Below are positions 55,000 to 64,000 of a stretch of 64,000 nt of DNA, in pieces. The stretch covers positions 133,938,615 to 134,002,614 of the forward strand of contig OW121848.1 of assembly GCA_933228895.1 (NCBI GenBank), in the 5' to 3' direction. The first letter of the stretch is position 1. Each line of letters begins with the position of its first letter. Origin of the DNA: Platycnemis pennipes (taxonomy: Eukaryota > Arthropoda > Insecta > Odonata > Platycnemididae). The notes beneath the pieces are model-generated. The model was not told where the DNA came from, did not search any database, and saw only the letters and a list, made by a program, of their open reading frames with translations. The translations under genes were made by a program, and so were the position numbers.

Positions 55000-55740
55000 A
55001 GCTTGAGGAGAAAATGATGAAGGGTTCGGGAGGTGGGTGCATTACCAGCTGCAGATTGAGAGTGGAGAGGACACGGAAGGGGGGAGATGGGAGGGAGGTA
55101 AGGGGAGGAGTGACTTGGCATGAATCTTCAAGAGGCAATGCGCGCGCGGGGACTCAATGGAGATGAGTTGAATAGTAAGAATACTGCGGTAAGGGGGTGA
55201 AATGACGCGTGAAAAGGAGCAAAGGGAAAGGGGCGGGTAGAGGGAAGCAAAGAGAGTGCCACAATATGGAACGATGAATGGGAACGTTGAGTTTTACGAG
55301 GTGGGAATGATTCACGGTCGAGGTGGGCAGGAAGGCCGGCCCTTTTTCAAGGATTCCGCCCGCGGAAATCAGGGGCGGGGGTGTGAGGAGGGAGGGAGTC
55401 TCGATTGTGAACGGGTTTAAATGATTGATCGATCGATAGTTGGGCAGGAGGGACGGTCCGCCTCGAGGGAAAGAGAAGACCGAATCAAAGCGAATCACTG
55501 AATGCCTTGAGGGGGATGATCCCGACGAGGAGGAGGGAAAAGATGGACGGATGCGCTGCGGGTGGATGTCTTAATTCATCGGGATGGTTCTCCGGCCGGC
55601 CCTGAGTGGGCGGGAAGAGTGGAGAGAACGAACGACTGCGCCTGTCCAAACAAATCGACGGCGAATCCAGTAATCACGAGTGCTCCGGGGCAGGCGAGAG
55701 GGAATTAAAATTTCACACCCAACGGAAATGGGAAAATCGA
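55000..55740. other. GC- and purine-rich island
   Basis: Plus strand strongly G+A-rich (GGACACGGAAGGGGGGAGAT, GGGAGGGAGGTAAGGGGAGG, GACGAGGAGGAGGGAAAAG) with many CpGs. The minus frame of 114 codons (55,154-55,498) is Pro/Ser/Leu-rich and has no domain. Confidence 0.45.
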
Positions 55741-55924
55741 ACGAAAGATTAGGGCGTTCCGACCTTTTTACTTTAGGGACCCTTAAATTTGAAGCGCGGT
55801 CCTAAGTAAACAGCTTATTCAATTGAGGTTGGGCCGCCACCCTGTTCCCACCTTGTGATATACCACCACAAGGATGTGTGGAACACCGGGGGGAAAAACG
55901 TGAGATAAATCATAGTCTGCGGAC

Positions 55925-56215
55925 AGGTTGGGGATGGTGGCCAGAGAACTGGCATCCCATCCCGAAGTCCAGGTTCAAATCGCAGCCACAGCAGATGTTT
56001 TACATTTATATATCAGTCTCTACTTTTGTGAGGTGTGAATAGCTCTTAGTAAAAGTAGAATACTCGTTGTTAGGGACAAAAACCAACATATAAACCAATA
56101 AACTGTAAATAAAAATTTGGAGATTTTGGTTCAGAGTATACGAATGCCGACGACGAACATCACTCAGCCCTGCCTAATTCAGTTCCCCAAACTTTTGATT
56201 TTTCTAGTTACGATC
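55925..56215 (+). mobile_element. Decayed, internally disrupted tRNA-derived SINE
   Basis: The head is clear: CAGGTTGGGGATGGTGGCCA, GAACTGGCATCCCATCCCGA, then CCAGGTTCAAATCGCAGCC (B box). About 120 bases of unrelated AT-rich DNA follow before ACGAATGCCGACGACGAACA and a CCTAATTCAGTTCCCC end. Confidence 0.65.
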
Positions 56216-57745
56216 AGTCACAGAAAGAATGAGTAATGAGAGTCCTGAGACAATAAACACTCAGTAGTAATTGAGAAGGGTGGACCTCAGCGATACTAGA
56301 TTGAACAGTTTAGTTACCTTGTCAGAGTTTTAGATGAACGTTTGCTCAGTAGCGATTACGTACGTCAAAGAATTGCTCTGTGAAGAGTGATATCAGATTA
56401 AGGGAAAAATTTCCAACAGAGGTAGGCATATAAAGTTTAGCTAAAGCGTTTATTGGCTCAGAAACCTGGTCTTTACGGCCAGAGCAGAACTGAAGTTGGT
56501 GGATTTTCAGAAGCAGGTGCGTGGAGCAATGGAGAAAGTAAGCGGGATTTAAACGAGTAAGGGTATAGGAGTACAGAAAACTAATCAGTAAAATTACAAG
56601 ACGGCAGCAAAATGGTATATAAGTAGTGCAGTTTGAAAGATAGCGGAAAGTAAAATATGGTTGTAAAAACATGAGAATAATGGATGAGCTTGGAATAGGA
56701 AGAAAAGAATATGCACAGAACATTTGAACATTTGAAAATGGATGTGACGAATAAAATGTTGCTTTGTAAAATAAGAGGTAGGAAACACACTTCAGGCAGA
56801 AAGAGAATATTCACAATCTTCCATTGATGGTGGAATAGAATGATGATTGGTTGAGCAGGCTGGAATATGTATGAAACGGAATTCAATCAATTTAAAATGC
56901 GATTGCATTAAATTCCCACCACCTAGTTTTTCACAGCGAAACCTAGGTGAGAAATAGTAACTTCCTATGAGGAGAAAAGAAATCAGAAAATTCAGCTAGA
57001 GTACTTTTGTGAAAATAGAAGTAACTAAATTAATATTAGTCCTAATTGAATTTCTCAAATTCATTCTCACCACCTAAAAGATGTTTCACTCAGGTATTCT
57101 GGAATCAGATGTTTTATTTGACTTTCCTTTATTTTGTAATTTTATTAAATGGATATCAAAGAATAGAACCTGGCCGATCTGGCCCTATTCTCGGCGTAAG
57201 AACTGCACAAGAGTCTTTCAAATGAATACAAATGTCTACAACTAGCAGTCAAACGCGGAAGAGTTCTGTCATTTGCTAAACGGAATAACCAGCTATAGGG
57301 GAAGTAAAGAGGAAAGAATCAGTAGAATAGCCTAGGCGAATATTGCACCTTACATAAAGAAAAATCTTCTAACATATAGGAATTCAGTATTCCTGGTGGA
57401 GAGAGTAGGTATTTTACGAAATGTAGAGTAATTTTATGGCCAAAATGCAGAATAATTTTACAGACTGAATACAGACTAGACGAAATGAAATACTTCATCA
57501 AAGCGTATATAATAGTGTGCACATTTGTTTCAGTGAGGAAAGTGGCAAAAGAATATTAAATATCTTGTTACAAAAGAGTGAAGGAAGTCAAATTGATAGA
57601 CGGAATTATTGAAGGAGTTCTAAGAAGACCAGTAGAATAAAGGAACTGATGACATTTCCTTAGTGAAAAAATAATAGCCCAATCGGAGACAAGTTTGGAC
57701 ACAATGTCCTTATTGGTCCTCATTAAAACCACCGCCGGAGAAAAC
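56216..57745. other. Non-genic stretch
   Basis: Minus frames of 101-125 codons at 56,346-56,886 are hydrophobic and Phe/Tyr/Leu-rich through AT-rich composition; they overlap each other and show no domain. No repeat family assigned. Confidence 0.35.
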
Positions 57746-57749
57746 TTGA

Positions 57750-57925
57750 CAGGGGAGAATATAAAATGGTCACGCCTGAGATGTATAGAAAATAATTTAA
57801 AAGGCGTAAGGGAGAAAAATGATTACAGTCTCTGGTAGCTACATATTTAATAGGAGTTAATTGAGTGGATGGTGTCAAAATTACCCTCTATCTCACTATT
57901 AGAGAACCATGATGACGATGACAAT
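57750..57925 (+). mobile_element. Possible eroded RTE-like LINE 3' end
   Basis: GTAAGGGAGAAAAATGATTA (VREKN-like), then ATTGAGTGGATGGTGTCAAA (IEW-like) and a GATGACGATGACAATACC end follow the order of the family's last block and tail. Identity is low. Confidence 0.3.
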
Positions 57926-57989
57926 ACCATCATCTACTCTCTGAATCAGCTAAGAAATAGCTAAGTAACTGAATCTACTCCAACTTCAA

Positions 57990-58130
57990 TCATCTACGTC
58001 TAAGGACTAAGTACTCTTCAAGCCACCTCGGGGGAGTAGAGCAGGAGGTGAATAATATCCAAACATGCTTTACATACATGCAACTAAAAGGTACTACAAT
58101 ACTACTGCGTTACGTAGACATGTTGCATAT
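57990..58130 (-). repeat. LINE-A 3' end, eroded
   Basis: CATCTACGTCTAAGGACT, then TTCAAGCCACCTCGGGGGAG, GAGCAGGAGGTGAATAATAT and CCAAACATGCTT follow the minus-strand LINE-A order tail - CAAGCCACC - GGCAGGGGGTGAAGAT - CCAAGCATGC. Confidence 0.6.
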
Positions 58131-59285
58131 GCAGTCACGAGGTACGTGCAACTGAATTACTAGGAAGTACGGTTTATTAGGATGCAATAATTATTTAATG
58201 ACTGGGCATTCCTTAAAGCATGTTAATCATTATTTCCTTAGGCATCCAGGGGTGTTAGTAGCATAAGTTAACATTTTTTGGCCACGGTAAAGGCTACTCT
58301 ACCGCTATATCACCAACATGTACAGTATTTTTGCGGTCTATCATGTTCTCTTATTAAAATCGTGAAGAATGACACACAAAAATTCAACCATACATCATCT
58401 CATTCGTTCATCGTTCATCTCTTCAATCCTGCTTTCTCGATTGAATACTGCATAATAATTACGCCGGTAATCTCGATAGTCAAATACAAATAACGAATAG
58501 TTTTAAATACACTTTAAAGGTTTATTCTAAATTTTAACGTAAAGTATGATAGTAATACGCATTCTAGTAGAAAAAATACACATTCCGATATTTGAATAAT
58601 GAGTCAGATTTTAATTTGGTGAAGATACAATCGTCATCTGTGAGTTGCATTGCAAGTATGTAATACATGCTTCAAACATACCTTTAATGAAGCATCGATG
58701 TTAATTCATGTGAAAAGCGAGAGAGCTCACTGTTATTTCGCACAGTATTTTGGGGACCATTTTCACATAAACAAATGTGATGCTAGTGCTAACTTTGAGT
58801 TCTGTTTTGAACTCGGTAAATGTGTCTTCGAAATGATACATGGAGAAAATCGTATGATGATAATTTTTTACCCCGTTCATAAATATTTAGGTGTACGCAC
58901 GATTCAAAAGTGTGCCAGAGGCAGTAGAACATAAAACGAAGCCTGAACGTCTAACTTCTATTCGTTTTGAGGAAATTACTGTGAAAGTCAGAAACAGTGT
59001 GCAATGAATTCATAGTTAGATGGTAGTTAGATAGCTGGATGGTATCCAATGAGTTTAGCGTAAACCGGGAGACTATTTCTCAGATATTAGTGGCAGCCTT
59101 GAGCAAGAAATTTGTCGCTTTCCGATCGCTGCTTCAAGGATATTTCCACTAATTTTCTTATTCAGTTGGCAAAAGACATGACTGTTTTCTGTACGCAAAA
59201 GACACCCTTCAAGCGGTCCATAGAAATAAATGAAACATGGTGTTTCATCCTCTGGTGTTGCGTTTAAATGTAGCTTAACTCTCCG
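58131..59285. other. Non-genic AT-rich stretch
   Basis: A plus frame of 94 codons (58,650-58,934) and a minus frame of 71 (59,073-59,288) show no recognised domain. Confidence 0.35.
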
Positions 59286-59289
59286 CACG

Positions 59290-59780
59290 CACGCGATCTA
59301 TACATTAAGTGGCACAACTCTACGAGCGAAAACCAAGTCTTCTCCCTCTCCTCCCATAAAACCACCACAGGTGTCTACCAAGGATTCCAAGCGAGCTCTC
59401 TTGGGGAAGTTTATTAGAGGTCTGGAGGAGGTAAGAAGGAGGTTCGTTAGGGGAGAGAGGGAGTTCCACCGTCGGCGGTGGCATTTTGGCTGGCAGGACG
59501 TAGATTATGGGCGAAGAGGGGTAAGGAGGCCTTGAAGTCATTGCAGGGGGGTAGGGAAAGGTTATAAGGGTGTCCAAGGGTTCCTGGGCTGCTGTTGAAA
59601 GGTGGTTTGGGGAGGGACCCCAAATGGGTGAGTAGGGGTTTGGGGGTGGAGAGAATGAGGCAGGATTATTCCGAAATGGCTAGGGTCTGGAGGATGGGCC
59701 TTAAGGGACGGCATAAGGCAGGCACGAGCGACTTTTATTTAGGTTCCTCCCTCAAAATGAGGAATAGATGGGGAAATAAA
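59290..59780. other. GC- and purine-rich island
   Basis: Plus strand G+A-rich (GAGGTCTGGAGGAGGTAAGAAGG, GGGGGTAGGGAAAGG, GGGTTTGGGGGTGGAGAGAA). A 101-codon plus frame and an 85-codon minus frame overlap and lack domains. GGAGGTAAGA at 59,427 resembles a splice donor, without further support. Confidence 0.45.
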
Positions 59781-59965
59781 CGCAAAGATTACGAATCAGA
59801 AGACACGCGCCCCTAAACCACTCAGCGGCTTCCAGGAAAAAAAACGCGCAAATGTGTCGGAAGATAAAGAGGCGGCATGCTATACGGAAACTTTGAAGAA
59901 ATGTGGGACAAAAGACGATCTGGTTTCTTTGCATTTCTTTAGCAAAGTGTGGGTGAGAATCATAA

Positions 59966-60240
59966 AACCGCGATAAGGGGGTTAGGGTACTAAATTCCCA
60001 TCTCGATGGCCTGGGTTTGAATTCCGGAAGAGGCGTAGATTTGTCAATGATAAACCTGTCCCCACTTGAGCACTGAGTAGATAGCACTTCGAGTTCAGCA
60101 CTTAGTCCGTCACATAGGACGTTAAACAATGATCCTTTTGACGCCTTTCGTTGACATGAGGCTGATTCCGATCCTGGGTTTTTATAGACCCTTGATCCAT
60201 TTATTTCCTTTCCAATCCGTGCATATTTCCTCCCAGGTTA
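59966..60240 (+). mobile_element. Decayed tRNA-derived SINE copy
   Basis: GATGGCCTGGGTTTGAATTCC (B box), AAACCTGTCCCCACTTGAGC, GCACTTCGAGTTCAGCACTT, GTCACATAGGACGTTAAACA and TTTTGACGCCTTTCGTTGAC follow the SINE order. Confidence 0.8.
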
Positions 60241-62025
60241 AGGTGTCTTTAAGTACGAGACAGACATGAAACTACTGATGAAGTATCACAACTAGGGACC
60301 GGAAAAAATAGCATGTTGTGATAAACGCGAATTTAGTAAATATGCGTAATGAGAATATGAATACAAAACACTAGTGGAAAATGGCAATAAAAATATCTGT
60401 ACATGATTTTCTTTATGAAATATCCCCTTTTTATCCATTAAAATTATGATTATTATCATATGCACACATCGAATTAGCATATTTTCAACTTAAACGCAAT
60501 AAAACACACACACATGTGAAATGATTATGCCGCGCAATGAGCAGAGAAACGTTGTTGCGCATTTTGTTTCACCTTTGTCAGCAAACAAAAGTGTTTGGGT
60601 GCGCACTTGCATTCACTTGGTGTCATCGTTGATATCGGGTCCCATCCCATTTCCTATATCTTCAGCCTATGTATAACCCCGTATTTACACCATGAAGTTT
60701 TCTTTTTCCCGTAGTTTGCCTTAGATGCGGGTTAGAATGCGGTAGATTGAAAAACAAACAAACTTCCATCTTATGATATTTAGCCATATATACCAGTCTA
60801 TATTAAACACTTTTTTTACCTCGTTTTGTGCATATACACTTCAAACCACGAGACAGAGAGCTGTACTGCGCTATGTTTAATGGAATAATTTGAACTTAGC
60901 GGCGTAGTGGGACAGTACTCAGCGCCACTAGTGACGGAAAGATGAAATATTTACATTCGTGATCTTTTTGCCGGGAAAAGATTCGTACTCTGAAATGAAT
61001 GCGTATAGGACGAAATTTATAATTTAGGAACCCTTGCGGGAGAATATACTAACTGTACCGAAGTTCAATTTGTGAAGAATGAAAATGAATTTTTACCCAG
61101 ACATTATGAAATGTTAAAAATACATTAACTGAACTGGTGTACGATAACAGGGAATCATTCATCAGACCATCACGCTGAATTGATTCTACAGTTTTAATTA
61201 CAGGTTACTACAAAACAAAACTTATTGAAACTTGTTTTATCGCGTGAAAACCGCATTTAATTATGTATTAAAATTATTTTGTTGAGAAATTTTAGAAGTT
61301 CGATAACTGCCTACGCTGGTCGGCCAGCGATGCAGCTCAATATTCTCATGTTGTTAATGTTATCCTAATTTATCCGGAATGTAAATTTTATTTTACTGGA
61401 AAATAGATGAGAGTTAAAATATTTTCAGACGATTCGAGGGTTTTCGGGTTTTTTCCGCGTTTATTCATCCCTTTGGACGAGAGTTTCGTCGGCATTCCGG
61501 ACGCAATCTTCAGGTCCGAAGATCGCGTCCCGTCAAATTTCCTTCGTATTCTTTATTTATATTTCCTATACCTTCGTTCTACATATTTTCTATACTTCGA
61601 ACCTCAAGATGCCGTCTGGAATTCCGGCAAACTCGTCCAGTTGGATAAACCAACGTGAAAAAAATCGTAAACCCTAGAGTCAACTTCTAATCACCGCGGA
61701 AGCCTTCGCAACAACTAGAATATTTTCAATTTCGGCGTACCTAAATAAAATATATGGATTCTCAAGATGAAACTCGCACAAATGTAAGGCAATATCAGCT
61801 TACCGTTCTCTACGATAGATACAATAATGAAAAATCGCAATGTGATTCAGAAACATGCTAGACATACACCTACTTTGGATAGTGAGAGCATTTTTTCGCA
61901 CTAGAAGTCAGTTATCAATGATGTGCAGACATATGTCGAAATAAAGAAAATGCCAAGAAATCTTGGTATGAAGGAATGCCGACTTAAAAAGTACTTTTTA
62001 AGTTCTAGATCGTCAAATATCGCCG
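60241..62025. other. Non-genic AT-rich stretch
   Basis: No frame above 83 codons and no repeat family recognised. CA-rich short run at 60,505-60,514. Confidence 0.4.
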
Positions 62026-62033
62026 TGAATGGG

Positions 62034-62340
62034 TTCAGATACTGATCGATTCAACCGTCTTTTTCCCCCCGTACTACAAGATAACGCAATAGGCAGCATA
62101 GCAAAGGGATAGGTAGGGGAAATATTTTAGAGCAGTCTGTAGGGCATGATGCATATATTAGCAAACAATCTCTTTATTACTATGGAGATACTAACCATCT
62201 AGTTGATTGAGATCCTACTATATTGCATGTTCCCATTTATCGCTTGTTTGCATGTCGATAGCTTAGCCATGCTTGGTGATCTTCACCCCCTGCCACACAC
62301 CCTCGTGGTGGCTTGCGGGGCATCACGTAGATGTAGATGA
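62034..62340 (+). mobile_element. LINE-A: end of ORF2 and complete 3' UTR
   Basis: The plus strand encodes the last residues (TDRFN, then a VLQDNAIGSIAKG block and a stop at GGATAG), parallel to TDRFK - PRTIREQNRQHSKG at 12.1 kb. The 3' UTR with TTTTAGAGCAGTCTGTAGGG, the terminal block TTGGTGATCTTCACCCCCTG, CCACACACCCTCGTGGTGGC and tail GTAGATGTAGATGA follow. Confidence 0.85.
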
Positions 62341-64000
62341 GTATCCGGAAGCTCGAAAGCCAAGGTTTTATGAAGGAACTTGGGATGTAGCCCGAGTATT
62401 CATTTGGACTCATTTGGAATCGTTCAACCAAGTGCTCAATTCTAAAGTTCATGTACTCACTCGTGTACCCATTAGGGCACTCGTGCACTTATAGATGCAT
62501 TTCATGTATTTATCATATCCAAATGGATATCTGACTACCTTTCGAGTAATCCTTTTCTTATGAATCGACACATATGACGCACTTCTATTTGAGGCAATGC
62601 TCTATTTCGAGAGCATTTATGGCATCCAATTCATACTAATCTTTTATCTAGTAAAAAGTTCAACGTCTTGACAACGATTCCTCAAGGCATTAGAGCGCGC
62701 CCAATTTTGGATGAATCACATAGTTTCGGCGCTGTATACCTACGCTCGCAGTAATTTAGGCAGCATAAGGTCACATTCAAGCCAGGTGGCATATGGTCGC
62801 CTAGAGGAGACCAAGCAAGCGTCTTTGAGGATGGAAATGATCACCTGCAAGGTGTGCGGGGAAATGAATTCCTTCTTTATTTTAGTCTTTAAGTATATGG
62901 TAGGAAAATTGGAAGATTGCCTCGGGAAATTTGAGCAGATCGGAATACTAGAAAAACGGGAAACAGCTTGGGAGCAAAAAGGAATTGGGTTAACGGTGAA
63001 GATTGGGACGTTCCGGTCATAAGGATGCAACCGAACTCCGTTGATGCCATCTCATCCACCACAAACGCCAAAATAAAGTAAGTAATCATGTTAAGTAGCC
63101 AAATTGCTGGTTATAAATTACTAATATCTGAGTTTCAATCCATGTGGTCGGTATAAGGCAGATTAGTAACAACAAATTTGAGGGGTGAAATCATTTTGGC
63201 TTTAGGAGGGTTATTTTTTTCGTAGGAAAAAGCTACTTCTTTATACTTTATACAAACTTGTTCGTGAAAATAATAACGCACTTATGTCTATCGGATGCTC
63301 TTCAGCCTCCAAAGGTCAGTAAAAGGCTAGAAAATATCAGAAAAGGAGATATCAGACAACATTGGGAGTACGACCAATAGGAAAAGTAGTAGAAAAAATA
63401 CTAAAAAACACGGAAAAATGTGTGCTGAGCGCGTGCCTACGGAAATAATTTGAAAGAAAGCTTTGAATTAAAAGCGTTCAGAATGAAGAAGTGTTGGTGA
63501 GCCGAGGAAACAATTTCGAAGCTGGAAGAGGCAGCTCATCTAAAGCTTCAAAGGCGGGAGGTAAGGAAGGAAAATCAATTGGAAGGAATCGTGAAATTTT
63601 CAGCAGCAGCAGGTAAGTAGATAAAACCGAAAGCTTAGTGATGTGTATTTCTTAAGGATCGTAGCCATACCAATATGAAATATATTTATAGTATCAGAGG
63701 AAAGTTATTACTTGGAACTGCTCAACTTTAAGGCTCACCGCATGTTTTTTTCCTGAAAAAAAGTGAACAACCACATGCAGGTTTATATGCAATCCGCAGA
63801 ACCACACACACTGTTTCTTTATGTATCTACGAATTGCTTTTCACATTATTCTGAGTTAACTTTCATAGAAAGTATAGCTGATCAATTCACAATAATTTAA
63901 ACTCACAGTAAATCAACACATTCTACACTCTTAGAGCTGTACAGACCAGCAATAAAAATTTTAATATAAAATAAACTCACATGCCAGTGCTAAAATTATA
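62341..64000. other. Non-genic stretch to the window end
   Basis: A plus frame of 103 codons (62,711-63,022) and a minus frame of 96 codons mirror each other and show no domain. No repeat family assigned. Confidence 0.35.

Noticed and set aside
56346..56886. Minus-strand hydrophobic frames of 101-125 codons, membrane-protein-like
   Set aside because: Hydrophobicity follows from T-rich composition; two overlapping frames look alike in this respect and none has a family motif.

Overview
The window is 64 kb of eukaryotic, probably arthropod (insect-like), non-genic DNA dominated by mobile elements. The grounds are the repeats: non-LTR retrotransposons, tRNA- and 5S-derived SINEs, a Penelope-like fragment, and one nearly complete gypsy-type LTR retrotransposon with an envelope gene of the insect errantivirus / baculovirus-F type. 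I found no convincing host protein-coding exon, no bona fide tRNA or rRNA gene, no operon and no CRISPR array. The species cannot be fixed from the sequence.

Layout. 1-46.8 kb: AT-rich background with decayed retroelements and GC-rich, CpG-containing islands of about 0.3-1.3 kb. The retroelements fall into families. (i) LINE-A, related to CR1/Jockey by its C-terminal coding region, has a conserved 3' end and a GATGTA-repeat tail; mostly 5'-truncated 3' ends occur near 12.2, 23.5, 29.2, 33.4, 35.3, 35.5, 58.0 and 62.2 kb. (ii) An RTE-like LINE of the 'endonuclease-reverse transcriptase' type ends in a GAT-rich tail; fragments lie near 1.2, 16.7, 17.5, 23.2, 25.8, 34.7, 38.7 and 54.4 kb. (iii) LINE-B at 39.99-40.98 kb is split by a SINE. 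(iv) A tRNA-derived SINE of about 330 bp has at least nine copies; the best is at 40,368-40,696 and has target-site duplications. (v) A 5S-rRNA-derived SINE lies at 13.9 kb and a second tRNA-type SINE at 32.1 kb. (vi) A Penelope-like element fragment with a GIY-YIG domain lies at 19.6-20.2 kb, and a Penelope-type terminal segment with a hammerhead-ribozyme-like core at 46.88-46.91 kb.

46,999-54,135 holds the main element, on the minus strand. It has two 446-bp LTRs (TGT...ACA) that differ at two positions, 4-bp AAGG target duplications, a tRNA-Leu-type primer site, a polypurine tract, a leader with three tandem repeats, and a Gag-protease-RT frame. A one-base frame change separates this from RNase H-integrase. 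One in-frame stop then separates pol from an N-terminally incomplete envelope frame. By design Gag would build the particle, Pol would copy and integrate the element, and Env would anchor in membrane. This copy looks young but defective.

54.1-64 kb: an RTE-like LINE 3' end beside the LTR element, GC- and purine-rich islands at 55.0-55.7 and 59.3-59.8 kb, two decayed SINEs, and two LINE-A 3' ends.
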